DNA of 64,000 nucleotides. Source: Tipula vernalis (Eukaryota > Arthropoda > Insecta > Diptera > Tipulidae). The stretch spans positions 338,183,106 to 338,247,105 of the forward strand of contig OY282558.1 in assembly GCA_958295665.1 (NCBI GenBank), in the 5' to 3' direction. A program made the position numbers and the translations under genes. Position 1 is the first letter of the stretch. Every line of letters starts with the position of its first letter. The notes under the pieces were generated by a model that saw only the letters and a program-made list of their open reading frames with translations, had not been told where the DNA came from and did no database searches. Below, one piece after another: positions 10,854-21,808 of the stretch.

Positions 10854-11995
10854 CTATGGTAGGGTCTGAAATTCCTTAAGGATTTCCTGATGACCCACTG
10901 GTTTGATATTTCCTTCCGCTTGCATTTTCAGGGCCATATCTGCAGCATCCTTTTTAACATAAAGGTGTAACGGTGTCAGTCCTAGAAGTGACTTCATCTC
11001 CGCGATTGGACATGATTTCATTGAGCCCGTAACACTGATGCAGGTTATACGCTGAACCTTATTCAATAAGGTTTGCGTTGTCTTCTGCTCAGTTTTAGGC
11101 CACCATACAACCGATGCGTAGGTCCTAATGATTGTAAGAAATGACCAGTAGATCATTTTTGGTTGTAGTCCCCAAGTACGCCCACCGCTAATGGCCATCA
11201 CAGTGGATTTACCAGTTTGATACGCAAACTGGTCCCGATGCAGCGGATTTTTTCCAAGGACCTCACTTCTCATTTCAGACCAGGATTTTTCCATCGTCTT
11301 TAATAGAATCGATGTGAGGCTAATTGGCCGATATGCCTTGGCCTGGGTGTCTGGTTGACAGCACCCCCCCCCCCCCCCTCCCGCTTTGGTATAAAGACCA
11401 CATTTACCTTCCTCTACAGTTTCGGAATATAGTTAAAAGCATAACTTGCCCGAAACATTTGGATGAAGCTGGGGTGTATTTCCTCAATACCTTTTTGAAG
11501 TAAAGCTGGAAAGATACCATCCCTTCCAGCGGATTTGAAAGGTTTGAAAGACCCAATAGCCCATCGCACCTTGCTGGGTGTGAAAATTTTCCCAGAGAGA
11601 CTCCAGATCCTACTGTGAAGCGCTTAGGCTACCTCACTTGAGGGATTATGCGGGTCCTCTTGGGCTCCTATCACTACTGAATCCGGAAAGTGGGTCTCTA
11701 GCAGTGCCTCTAAGGTTTCCTTCCGGTTTTCAGTGAACCTCCCATCTTGCTTCTGAAGAAGTCCTAAACCATTTGAATGACCCCTGGAAAGGACTTTCTG
11801 GAGGCGAGCTGCAGGGGGCAATTCATTGATTCCCTCACAGGAATTCCTCCAGGTAGCCCTTTTGGATCTTCCTAATTCTAGATTATATTCCGTCAAGGCC
11901 ATCTTATAGGCCTCTTCAGACATATGCCAGTTTTTGACCAAGTCACTGAAATGCGGACTAGCAAGTGTCAAATCTAGGACCTCGTGCCTAATCAC
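10854..11995 (-). pseudogene. LINE ORF2 reverse-transcriptase remnant, catalytic core deleted
   Basis: 11624-11995 encodes the linker between endonuclease and RT (KRATWRNSCEGINELPPAAR). After a frame break, RT motif 1-2 remnants appear on the minus strand (AGRDGIFPALLQKGIEEI, then QAKAYRPISLTSILLKTMEK). The ORF at 10854-11294 runs from HRDQFAYQTGKSTVMA straight into GGRTWGLQPKMIYW, so it crosses a deletion. Everything between the QFAY/GKST block and the thumb, including the FADD catalytic box, is missing. The downstream thumb sequence (YASVVWWPKT, then LLGLTPLHLYVKKDAADMAL) is intact. The deletion junction lies near 11205. A run of 15 C occurs at 11364-11378. Confidence 0.85.
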
Positions 11996-11999
11996 ATTT

Positions 12000-12477
12000 A
12001 TAAAAGTAGGTTTCTCCTATTGACAATGTCTACATTATTTGAGACCAGAAATTGAAAAAGGTACTCACCCCTGTTACTGATCTCCGTGCTACTCCACACC
12101 GTGTGGTGTGCATTTGCATCGCGTCCTATCATGAAGGCCAGCCCATTGCGTTTTCAATGAGCTATGAGCCGCCTAACGTCAAGTGGAGGTATTAACTCTG
12201 AGTCTCGAGGAAAGTAGGCGGAAGCCATTATAGCCTCCTGTTTGCCTCTTTCACCCAGAACCTCTACCATTACTGCAACCAAGTTCCTGGAAATGAACTC
12301 TGAAATGGGAATACAATTAATTTGCGAACTGGCCAAAATAGCCGCTCTTGGACTCTCAGTTCCTTTATGATAAATTAACTTACTTACTTGATTTGCTATA
12401 CCTCTAATCTGGTTTCCTGTCACCCACGGCCACTGGATTAGAGCCATGCCAATGTTTTGGCAGATAACCCCTCCCAT
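12000..12477 (-). pseudogene. LINE ORF2 endonuclease domain remnant
   Basis: The minus-strand ORF 12154-12477 starts within an AP-endonuclease-like (exonuclease-endonuclease-phosphatase) domain: MALIQWPWVTGNQIRGIANQ, in which the Q/E-PW position corresponds to the catalytic Glu motif and is Gln here. A second stretch, GRDANAHHTVWSSTEISNRG, followed by FLVSNNVDIVNR at about 12010-12140, carries the catalytic D-N-AHH motif. A frameshift or stop near 12150 separates the two. The loss of the catalytic Glu and the break indicate decay. Confidence 0.85.
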
Positions 12478-12629
12478 GGCTTGATAGTTCCAATGGCCTC
12501 CCTGAGCTACTGAACAGTGGCTCGGTCAGCACAGGTTACTACCACCTAACCAGGCCGAAGATGACTACCATGGAACTTAGGTTTAAACTCCTTGGCCTCT
12601 TGCTTTAGCACCTTATCTAGGATGCCCTC

Positions 12630-13277
12630 CTAAACAGCCTTAAGCTGCTCTCCAGTGAGGACAACCTCAGGAAAACCAGAGGGCAAGATCCCAACGATTT
12701 CCGACACCGCAGCCCGCCTGAAGGTAAGTCCAGACTGGACCGCAGAACCCGAGACCGCCGGGACAGATTCTTCCCCCCTGGCCTTTTTTTGTGCTGGTGG
12801 ATTACCCTCATCCGAGCAGATTCTCTTCGACGGTGGGGCCTTTGTGGGGGCACAAGACTCCCTTTGTGGTCGCATCGCCAGAAGCCTTGTCTCGCTTCCG
12901 GGCGGTTTGCTCTCAGCAAGAAGCCTCCTATCCTTTTTCGCGGCTCCACACATTTTCACGCGAGGAGCCGCGACAGATTTGTCAGTGGTGTTGACAATAC
13001 CTTTCGGGTCCTCCCCGACGTCCATGCTCCCCCTTGCTTTCACATAGGAGATATCCCCACTTATGGGGGCCAAGTCCTCATCTCCTGAGGTGTCCATGTC
13101 GGAGTTGAGAACTAATTTCTCAAGCAACGAACGGACCTCCAGATCCGATGGACCACTCATCGAGAGCCCCACAGTGGAAAGAGGGCTGAGGTCCTCAAAA
13201 GCCACTGCGGGACTATCGCTGGTATGTGACGCTTTAGGAGCGTTACCATCCTTATTTTCAGAACTTTGGTTCAACAT
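12630..13277 (-). pseudogene. LINE ORF1 (gag-like) fragment
   Basis: A 215-codon minus-strand ORF starting MLNQSSENKDGNAPKASHTS. It is Ser/Pro/Lys-rich and low in hydrophobic residues, as in the disordered N-terminal half of LINE ORF1 proteins. It lies between the 5' UTR and the endonuclease, where ORF1 is expected. The CCHC zinc knuckles usual at the C-terminus of ORF1 in this group are not seen; the ORF stops at 12630 and only about 150 bp separates it from the endonuclease, so the C-terminal half is deleted. The GC content is higher than in the flanks. Confidence 0.7.
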
Positions 13278-13764
13278 TTTATTCCCACGAGTTGCTGGGA
13301 AATGAAAGTCACGTGTGGGAAACCCAGCTTTACCACAGGAAGGCTAAATTAAACTGGAGGGCGCCTGGTATCCAGAGTCCGTAAACTTAAAACTGATTAA
13401 CCTAACAGCCATTCATCCTTCGTCGTATGCTGTTCCACCTTAGATTAGGATTTTTTATCAAGGATTTCTCCTTTAGCGCCGTACTTTAGCCTGTGCCGAA
13501 TGGTCAGATGTACCAAACGGCCTCAGTTACCAGTGGTTGCCACGAGGAGGCAGTACGTACACTTGCGAATTGTGACCAGGTTACCCCTTCCACAATTGTA
13601 CCTATCACGCCAGCTGCCTTAAACATCACCAGAAAAGCTCGCGTGATTTGCACCCCACCGAAAGGTTACGGAGATGGCAGATTACTCTGGTCTCAACTTT
13701 GGTCTCATTACTCTGGTCTCAACTTTGGTGCCCCCCCCCCTTTCCAGTAAACGCCAAAACCATC
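13278..13764 (-). mobile_element. LINE 5' untranslated region
   Basis: About 490 bp upstream of ORF1, matching 22110-22579 of the miniature LINE at high identity (for example TGGCCTTAGTTACCAGTGGT-like sequence in both). A C-run at about 13731-13740 lies near the 5' end in both copies. Conservation of the 5' UTR in both copies suggests that it carries the internal Pol II promoter typical of such LINEs, which is inference. Confidence 0.75.
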
Positions 13765-13773
13765 CACACAAAT

Positions 13774-14560
13774 TAAAAGAGTTGAAGAATTTCTCAAATA
13801 CACAAGCAACTTACTCTTAAGATTTTGTATTTCTGCACGAAATTTATGTTAAATTGACAGAAGTACCTCAACTTGAATCGACGATAATAGACAATATCAT
13901 CATCCCATTAATGAACAGCACAAATTCTGTTTCAGCTAGAAATATAGAGGATGAACCAATACCTATTGTTGCTGAAATTGCAGGGGAGGCATCAAATCAT
14001 AATTTAACGGAAGATCCAAATTTCCGGATCGAAAATCTTCTAGTGGTATTTTTAAATACAGAAAATAACGAAAACGAGACATTATAGATTAAGGATTATT
14101 TTGTGTAAAATAAAACTTCAGAGAAAAAAACGACTAAACCTAAGCACAATTCATTTGTTTAGAATTACCTCAAAACTTTGGCAGGAAAACGAATACAAAA
14201 AGAAACATACAATGTAAGAAGCTGAAAAGGCAAAAGAAACAGATAAAGTAAATAGGCTACAAAAGAAACATATAAAAGAAAATTTAAAAAAAATTATGAA
14301 AAGACCCAGCTAACCAACTGTTCCGAAACTAGGTAAACTGGAACGCAAGAAAGTGACGCAGAAAAAATCCCTAACTGCTAGCAGGTTAAATGAAGTAACG
14401 GCTAATGATCAATCTTCAGAAGTGCCATCAAATAGGGAGCTAATAGATCTTTTTTGTGGAATAAATAACACGCCAACAAAATTTTTGAACAGCGAAGTGG
14501 TAGACGGGCTTTGTTTTAAATGCGCGGGTACAATTAGAATTTTAGTTGTTTCTTAAACTG
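13774..14560 (+). pseudogene. pogo/Tigger-like transposase relic, C-terminal part
   Basis: Continuation of the reading frame cut by the LINE at 9898/13774. It includes MTEVPQLESTIIDNIIIPLM at 13854 followed by EPIPIVAEIAGEASNHN, then, after frameshifts, a Lys-rich stretch and KVTQKKSLTASRLNEVTAND at about 14350. An acidic stretch followed by a Lys-rich coiled tail is usual for the non-catalytic C-terminus of pogo/Tigger-type transposases. No catalytic residues are present. The assignment rests mainly on the upstream half at 9712-9898. Confidence 0.55.
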
Positions 14561-16256
14561 AATTTTTATTTAATATTGCGATCCATTGCGATCAAATTGT
14601 GAAATGAAATGAATGTGATTTAACTTTTAATTAACAATATATTCTAGTTATGCAGTTATGCAGCTAAGGAAATCTAATTTTAGCAGTTACACTTATGGGT
14701 TTGATGTTTTTTAATAAACCAAAGAATTTTTGTATTAATAAATGTTTTACTATTTAAAATTGATTAATAATTGTACCTTTCCAAAATTGATTAATAAAGT
14801 TACGGTGCTCACTTTTGAGAAACAATAGATGCTCGTTACTAGTTTTTTAGTGCTCGTTACTGCAAAATGGACCTTGCTGTGAATTATGATCAAAAACAGA
14901 TTTATTTTTTATTTCCAAATCCTAGATTATTAATTTATTTAACACTTAGATGCTCCGTAGTTAATCGTTTCACTATCATAAAGGATTCAGAATATTCGTT
15001 TCTTAGTTATAAGCACAGTAAGCAGTGTCCCTTCCTAAGGGTGCTTGCTATTGGGGGTTTTACCCTATTTCTAAATATTTAATAAAACTTATGTCCTGTG
15101 CTCGCTATTGGAATGGGGGCCCACTAATGGGTGTTTAACCCTATAATGTTTTTACTACTCAGTCGCAAAAGCAAATAAAACACAAAACAATAATAATTCT
15201 CAATTGAAAACTTCATGTTAAAATCAGTCAATTTGTAGAGCAAATAATTTATTTACAACCGATTGGAGCATATACCCCTAAAATATACAAAAAACTAAAT
15301 TTTTTGATGCATTTTTAGTGCAATGATTATCGGATAATTTTTAAAAAAAATTTCAAAACGTTTAATTATTGTACATTTGCGTAAAAATTAGGCAATGAAG
15401 TGTTATTCAAAATTCTGCTTTTTTTTAAAAATCTTTTTTTTTAAATAAAATTTGTTACCTACTCGTATAAAATACACTAAAAACTAACAGTAAATCAATT
15501 CCCAATTAGCAATTCGCTGGGAAAACCAGAATAGTGCCCCCGGATGCCCTTGTGAAGCCAAATGGATTTTGATTCTGCAAAACTGCTCCGAAAAAAGAAA
15601 TGCTCGCAACAATATTTGTACTGCATTATCAATGGAATAATGACAGCACGGAAGGAATGATAAAATTGGATAATAAGTGTTTGATAGTTCAGTCTTCAAG
15701 AGTTTTATTTTTGATATTCAGTTTGTACTTCTATGGACAGTTTAGCACAAGTTCATAAGGGTTCGCCAAGAACATGTCATTAAAATATTAGTAGAAGGCA
15801 TATACACCTCCCACATTCCGTCAGCAGACGAGATCGTTTTGAACTCGTTTGTTTGCAGCCAGGCTGGTCTTCGGTGTGCAAGCCCACATGTCATTAATTA
15901 ATTTTGTAAAAGTTCCGAAGAACGAAAAAACATCAGCTATTTTCCAAATAGCAATGGAACAGAATAACTAAAAGTTTAGTCAAAGATTTGTAATAGTTTT
16001 TTGGGTTAATACCATCGGAGCCCAAAAGATTGGCTCCATTCATGATCAATATTTTCCAAGAAATCGGATTCTATCGATAATACAATAAATTATTATTCAA
16101 TTTACATAGCCCTAAAGACGACGACCTCAGGTAACCTTTTATTCTCTTATGAGTGAAAAATGATATGCCACCGCTGCAATTTATCCACGCAATTCTTAAG
16201 CAAATCCGTAAAACCGCAACTGGGAAATATTTTCAGCTTTGGACACATCATCATTT
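14561..16256. other. Non-coding, AT-rich stretch
   Basis: No supported gene or element. ORFs of about 71 codons at 14867 and 15484 lack motifs. Short direct repeats (ACATGTCATTA near 15774 and 15887) are the only visible structure. Confidence 0.5.
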
Positions 16257-16671
16257 GGTACATCTTCTATTTTCAATATTTTCTATTCTTCTATACTTTT
16301 GTATGAAAATTATTAAATGTTAAAATAGGAGGAAAAAAAAATAGAAGAATGGCTATTCCACATTTAAAAAAAGCAAATTTTTTGATTTTTTCGCTTAGAA
16401 GACTTCTACTAAAAATAGAAGACATACAAATTCGACTTTTATGATAAGAAGAAATATTTTTTGTTCGATTTTTATCAAAAGCGGGTTGTGTTCTTATATG
16501 ATTGTGTTTTCATTTCCGTCTTTTCTGATTAAATCAATTAATTAATTTAAAAAATGGATTTTTATTTAATGCAAGGGAAAGAAACCGCCAAAAGCGCATT
16601 GCTACGTAGGGAAATTTATTAATTGTTTACAAAAATTTAATTAAATATATTTTTTTAGACAAAAACTAAAA

Positions 16672-17858
16672 ATGAGACTGAAGAACATAAGAATGAACGA
16701 GGGTCCTTTTGCGCTTCCTTATAGTGTATTCCACAAATATTTTCGTTTGCAAAAGAGAAATGTCGTGACATTGTTATCTGAGTTAGCAGCAAAATCTCGC
16801 TTCCACTCAATACCATTTAAATTACAAGTTTGTATGAATTATTTTAAAATACAAATAGAAGGTACATATGTGAGTCTTATTTCTTAGGTGCTAGCTACTT
16901 TGCATTTTTCCCTAGCAACAATGTAGCCTGTCACAACCTAATGTTTCTAGGTGTATAGAAAATGTAACTTGCCTAATTAACAAATATTTGGTGCCAAAGC
17001 ACATAACATTTCCGACAACTATTTTGGAAAAAACTAGAAACAAAATAAGGTAAGAAAAAAATTTACAAGATTTAATAATTTTTAAAATTTCATAATGATC
17101 TATTAATAGATTTTAGGTTAAATATGGAATGAGGGATATAATCGGTGCTATTGACGGTGTCCAAATATCAATAATCGCCCTACCGGAAAATTCAGTTGAG
17201 ACACCTGCCAATTAATATATTTGCAGAAAAGGATATCATAGCATAAATTCGCTGGTGGTAAAATATTCGATGTATATTTTTTTGTTTGCAGTATAAAAAT
17301 AATTTTATTTTCAAGTGTTGTAGTGCCGACATGAAAATTTTATATGCTGACGCATCATTTCCAGGATCAGTGCATGATTCAGCTATATGGAGCAACTGAG
17401 AAACAATTTCTCAAATAGATATTCCTCAATTGACACTCAAACGGAATTTATCATTTGTCAAGAATAAATTAAAAAATATGTAAGACTTTGCTAAATTGTA
17501 GTATGTATATTCAATTTCAGGTGATTCTGGATTTCCATTGGAACCATGGCTTTTCACTCCGTACGCCAGTCCATCCAGCGATACTGAAATTCGGTTTAAT
17601 TCGAAGTTTAATACTGCAAGAAACTGTATCGAGCGCTTGTTTGGGGTATTGAAAGGTAGATTTCGATGTTTGTTACGCCATCTGGTTTTGCATTATTCCC
17701 CTAAGGAAGCAGCCCAAATCATATATGCTATATTTGCATTACACAACAAATTTTTGAATGATAGAGCAATAGATGCTGAAGAATTAATTGAATTAGACGG
17801 CTTAGAACTTGCAAACGAGGGATTTTCTCCATTAATAGAAATCAATGGCGCAATTTAG
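16672..17858 (+). pseudogene. PIF/Harbinger transposase, multi-exon, slightly decayed
   Basis: The N-terminal block 16672-16887 reads GPFALPYSVFHKYFRLQKRN, then FKLQVCMNYFKIQIEGTY, as in the region upstream of the DDE_Tnp_4 domain. 16888-17049 is frame-broken. Exon 17117-17257 gives KYGMRDIIGAIDGVQISI with the first catalytic Asp, then RKGYHSINSLVV. Exon about 17292-17479 gives ADASFPGSVHDSAIWSN with the second Asp. Exon 17521-17858 gives GFPLEPWLFTPYA and FNTARNCIERLFGVLKGRF with the catalytic Glu. Three short introns (about 35-70 bp) with GT/AG borders separate these. All three catalytic residues survive, but in-frame stops at about 17213 and 17397 and the broken 16.9-17.05 kb stretch make it a pseudogene. 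Confidence 0.85.
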
Positions 17859-17999
17859 GGTAACAAATTCGAGACCAATATGCGACTAATTTATAAAATT
17901 TGTAATAAATAATTAAAATTTCATACAATAAATATTTTCATTTATAAAAATAAAGTATTTCAATTTTATTAATAATAAGCGTAATTTCATTTCATCACA

Positions 18000-18790
18000 A
18001 ATTGTCAGTCTCATCCTCACTAATGCCTATGTTTTTTCGGCAATAGTTTTTAGGTGCCCGCAAATTTCTTTTAATTAACTGCTAATATCATTCAAAGTGA
18101 CATTAAGTTCGGTGTGGGCTCTGGACCTCTCCTGCTCAGCTTGCTCTGCGAATTGATGGAATTGCCTATCTAAAATAGTATACATACATAGTTGTAAATT
18201 AGTACATATGTAAGTATAAAAAAATTACAAATAAATTTATCTCCTGCGGTAAGTCTCCCAATTCGAGGTCTCTTGCTACTTTCAGGTAACGGAATAGCAT
18301 CATTCTTCGAATGTTGCAACTGAATTTCTTCTATTTCGATGTATTCCAATTCGATTTGTTGGTTTTGAAAGCCCAGCGATGACACCTCTGGATTCCCTCG
18401 ACAACAATTTTCCCCCAGCAAACAAGAGCCCGATTTTCTAATTCGGAGAGAGGCTTACATTTGTTTATGCCACCACCAGGTTTATTAATGCTTTAAACAC
18501 GCGTGCCTTAAAATTGCTAACATACCTCCAATTGTCGAATACTTAAAACAAGGAATACATAATTATTAAACTTTTGGCAATTATTTTTATTACAATACCT
18601 TTTTCCAATCGGCCTTTATTTTATTGGTACCCCTCCCATAAATAATCAACTGATTTGTCGCTTGGTTTTTTTGTGAGGAACGCCGCCTCGTTCGTCTCCA
18701 TAAACGCGACGTGAATTTCTTTTTGTTCTAATGTGGTTTTTTCCTCTCGAATAGTGTCCTTTTCTGGCAATATTTTTGTAAACATAGGAA
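18000..18790 (-). pseudogene. Harbinger-associated Myb/SANT-like protein relic
   Basis: On the minus strand, about 18640-18790 reads EIHVAFMETNEAAFLTKKPS with YLWEGYQ, then a shifted NKIKADWKK, the layout of the trihelix Myb/SANT-like domain carried by Harbinger ORF1 proteins. Farther on, 18170-18421 gives NQQIELEYIEIEEIQLQHS and PESSKRPRIGRL (acidic linker), and about 18010-18180 gives RQFHQFAEQAEQERSRAHTE, a C-terminal helix. Introns probably separate these blocks, and stop codons interrupt them. In this superfamily the Myb-like protein helps the transposase reach the element ends in the nucleus; that role here is inferred from context. Confidence 0.65.
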
Positions 18791-19199
18791 AAATTTAGGA
18801 TTTAAATTTTTTTTATCAGGATATATTTAATTACTTTTGTTTTGATTATCCATTTAAAGAATAATTAAGCTCCTTTTGAAACCTTTTGTTCACAGCTGTT
18901 GCTTTTTTGGTAATACATTTTTTTGACGTTTACATCAAATAGAAGAAAAAAATTCGATTTCGAACTTTCGTTTATAAAAATAGAAGGTTAGAATCCCACT
19001 GCTACACTGAATAGCAAAATAAAAGAATCTTCTATTTTGGATTTCTTCTATTTGATTGAAGAAGATTTTTCAAGAAGAATAGAAGATTTCATTGAATCGA
19101 CGTGAATATCGACTTTCCGCTATACTCTCTGAATTCAGATACGTTGAAATTTTAAAAATCCTCAGGCTAATTTTCTTCTATGAACAAAAATCTTATGGT

Positions 19200-19560
19200 A
19201 ACTTCACAACGGTTCCTGGAAGAAAACTAGCCACTCAACATTCAGCACTAATCACTAATCACCACGGAACATTATGCAACACAAAATCAATTTTCTAATC
19301 ATTTCGAAAGTTGCATGATGCTAATAATTTGTCAAGCAAGCATCTCCACTCTAAAACTCGAATATATCGAACCATGGGGAAGCCAAGCAACATATATAAC
19401 AACCCGGACTTCCAAAAATCTCGATAAGACTCAAATAATCTGGTAACCTCGAAACATCTTGAGGGTTCTGGAAAATTTCATCCTGTCAGAAAAATTTTAA
19501 CATATTGCAAACCAAAATCAAGCAACCCAAAGTAATTCAACCTTTTTCAATTGTCAATAT
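19200..19560. repeat. Dispersed repeat, copy 1 (second copy at 43115-43400)
   Basis: The sequence around 19215-19330 (GGAACATTATGCAACACAAA, TTTGTCAAGCAAGC) and 19410-19530 (ATCTCGATAAGACTCAAA, ATTTCATCCTGTCAG) aligns collinearly with 43125-43400. Identity is roughly 70-75% by eye. No ORF. Class unknown. Confidence 0.65.
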
Positions 19561-20347
19561 ATTTAAATTCAGAAAGCATGTTGTGCGACACCTTGTATAA
19601 GAACAAGTTTTCAATAAAACCATATACTAGATCATCTGGGCGTTTAGAATATAATATTGTCGCTTGAACAAATTTAGAAATTTTAGAAAGTGTTCTTGAT
19701 TTCACGAAATTTCCTAATCTAAAAAAATTTTAGGTGAGGTTTTGGAGGACAATCACAAGTAAAAGTAGAAAACTTTATGTGCGGGTTAAGACGCAATACA
19801 ACATTTTTGCACGCAGGAAATGAACCATCGATTTATAAATCTGTTACACACTAAAAATACACCTTTGGTTGGGTTATTTACAGATAATCAAAAAGGTCTT
19901 CAGAAGTAGAGAATATAAGAGAATATATTCGTGTTGTACGGGTGTCGATTTATGAGCAAAATGAGATAGTTAGGTAGCAATCTGCAACAAAAAAAATAAT
20001 TTAGGAGTGACTATTTGAAATTCAATATTATAATCTGTTATAAAAAATAGATTTTCTAGAACAGAGTTTTCAAGTGAAAATTAGGGAGAAAATTGGTATT
20101 CAAAAATATTTTTAAAAATCGAATTATCTTAGTGTTGGTTGAACCAAAACTGTATATAAAAAATATCTATGTACATTTGTATGTATACTATCAGATTATA
20201 GAGCCATAATCATATGTCAAAATTTTTTAGAAGCTTTTAAATAATACAACTTTTAATTGTTCGCCATAGGAATCCATAGTAAAAATGTTGTTTTTCAGCT
20301 TGAAATTTTTCAATGAAAAACGAGAAAATATTATAAAACATTTATAT
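19561..20347. other. Non-coding, AT-rich stretch
   Basis: I see no gene, repeat or element signature between the dispersed repeat and the inverted LTR. Confidence 0.5.
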
Positions 20348-21038
20348 TTTTACGTTTTCGCCTTGTCAATCAAGGTTCGTATCACTGAATTGTGAATAAA
20401 ACAAAATCAATTCATTTTATCACCAACGAATTTATTTATTTCACACAAGAATTATTACAACACAATTTGTTAACGATAATTCACAAAATCACTTTAATAT
20501 TCGCGCAATTTTACTGATCGCTTTTAATTTATTTATCGCACTAAAACACTTTTTAAATCTCTTTTAATTCACTTTTTTATTCCTTATACTTTCGCTTACC
20601 GAAAACTAATAATCCAATTCGACTTCGATCGCCTTTTTATATACTCAAACCAAAACTTCTATAAATTTCATGACTTTTTAACAATAGTCTAGTGTAGTGT
20701 TTTTTTATTCGCTCCGGATAGCTGCTATTGAGAGCCGTCATATGAAAAGTGGCTCCGGATAGCGCTCCGTATAAATAGGTAGAGCCAAATATTTTTTATA
20801 TCAAGTTTTCACTAAACAATTGAATTAAAAACGATAGTTTGATGTTAAATAAGTTTAGTTTACCAATAAATAGCGCGTCAAATTTAAATTTAGGCGTATA
20901 AAAATGACGGCTCTCGATAGCAGCTATCCGGAGCGAATAAAAAAACGCGCTTTAGGAATATTTAGAACAATTTAGTACAGCAAAACATTAAGCTATTAGT
21001 TTAACTTATTCTATTACATCCTAGGTGTCACTGTCACA
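20348..21038 (-). mobile_element. Solo LTR in inverted orientation, carrying a MITE
   Basis: Read on the minus strand it starts TGTGACAGTGACACC at 21038 and ends GGCGAAAACGTAAAA at 20348. It aligns along its whole length with the + strand LTR at 21084-24006 once the insertions are removed (net about 430-440 bp). Both contain a TATA-like box just before an AGC(T/G)-rich leader, and an AATAAATAAATTCGTT-type poly(A) signal region. ATAT flanks both sides, which is a possible 4-bp duplication but weak in AT-rich DNA. The MITE at 20697-20950 interrupts it. Confidence 0.75.
20697..20950. mobile_element. MITE family A, copy 1 (copy 2 at 57803-58060)
   Basis: 254 bp with long terminal inverted repeats starting GYGTTTTTTTATTCGCTCC and continuing through GGATAGCTGCTATCGAGAGC. 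It is nearly identical to 57803-58060, including the internal word TTTGATGTTAAATAAGTTTA. It is absent from the matching position of the right-hand LTR, so it inserted after the LTR pair formed. Copy 2 has a clean TA duplication, indicating a Tc1/mariner-type origin. Confidence 0.9.
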
Positions 21039-21078
21039 ATATTAATGTTTTCTAATACACAATATTAATGTTTTCTAA
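21036..21078. repeat. Two perfect 21-bp direct repeats between the inverted LTRs
   Basis: CACAATATTAATGTTTTCTA followed by A occurs at 21036-21056 and again at 21058-21078. Together they form nearly all of the 45-bp spacer between the facing LTRs. Confidence 0.9.
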
Positions 21079-21796
21079 CATGTTGTTACGATGACATCTA
21101 GGATAGAATAGAATAAGTTAAATTAATAGCGCAAAGTTTTACTGTACTAAAATAGAATTTTCCATGATACAACTGTTCTAAATGTTTCTAGACTACTTTT
21201 ACTGGAAAAGTCATGAAATTTCTAGAAGTTTTGGTTTGGGTATATAAGGAGCTAACGAGATCGAATGGGATGATTAGTTTTCAGTAAGCGAGAGTATTAA
21301 AAGTGAATTAGTGAGATATAAAAAGTAAAACTGATCAGTAAATTTGGTGCGAATATTATAAAAAGTGATTTTGTGAATTATTAGTAATAAATTGTGTTGA
21401 ATTTATTTTTGGTGCTTAATAAATAAATTCGTTTGTGTTAAACTGAAGTGTTTTCTTTTATTCACACTCCATTGATACACTGAAAAAAATTTACTGCGTT
21501 TTTTTTATTTACGAATGGCGTTCGTTAACCACAATTTTGTTGTGAATTTTGTTACTTACATTTGTGAACAATTCATAATATTTATGAATAAGATTATGTA
21601 CGAAAATATATGTTAAATACTTATTGTTCGTCGTATTAACGAATCTGGCACTGAAATACACGAATATTATAATTCGGCTTTTAAATGTACGTTGAGTGTG
21701 TATGTTTTAGAAATTTTTTTTTTTTCATCTCCGTCTCTAATTAAAATTTTTCATCACCATAAATCAAACGTTAAAGTTAGGGAAAAGTGCTTACTG

Positions 21797-21808
21797 AAAT
21801 GTGTCTTA
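21797..21808. repeat. 12-bp target-site duplication of the mini-LINE, left copy
   Basis: AAATGTGTCTTA is at 21797-21808, and the identical sequence is at 22580-22591 directly outside the other end. Confidence 0.92.

Larger units (their letters stand above)
9899..13764 (-). mobile_element. LINE of the RNase H-bearing I/LOA/R1 type, both ends present, internally deleted
   Basis: A non-LTR retrotransposon on the minus strand with its 5' end at about 13764 and its 3' end at 9899. It ends in an (AAT)n tail (plus-strand ATTATTATTATT) and is flanked by the 9-bp duplication CACACAAAT. In order it has a 5' UTR (13278-13764), ORF1 (12630-13277), an endonuclease (about 12000-12477), linker and RT remnants (10854-11995), RNase H (about 10402-10611) and a C-terminal domain (9984-10430). 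At about 3.87 kb it is shorter than the 5-6 kb usual for such LINEs because the RT core is missing. A 771-bp miniature of the same family lies at 21809-22579. Confidence 0.9.
16257..19095. mobile_element. Harbinger-like DNA transposon with iterated-motif ends
   Basis: A 2.8 kb unit containing a PIF/Harbinger transposase (16672-17858, +) and a convergent Myb/SANT-like gene (about 18000-18790, -), the usual pair of this superfamily. Both ends are packed with the word ATCTTCTATT or its complement AATAGAAGAT: about 16264-16445 on the left and 18932-19090 on the right, in inverted orientation overall. The exact terminal bases and the 3-bp TWA duplication expected for Harbinger could not be fixed. 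Confidence 0.75.

Noticed and set aside
12655..13047. 130-codon plus-strand ORF
   Set aside because: Antisense shadow of LINE ORF1 in a GC-richer stretch.
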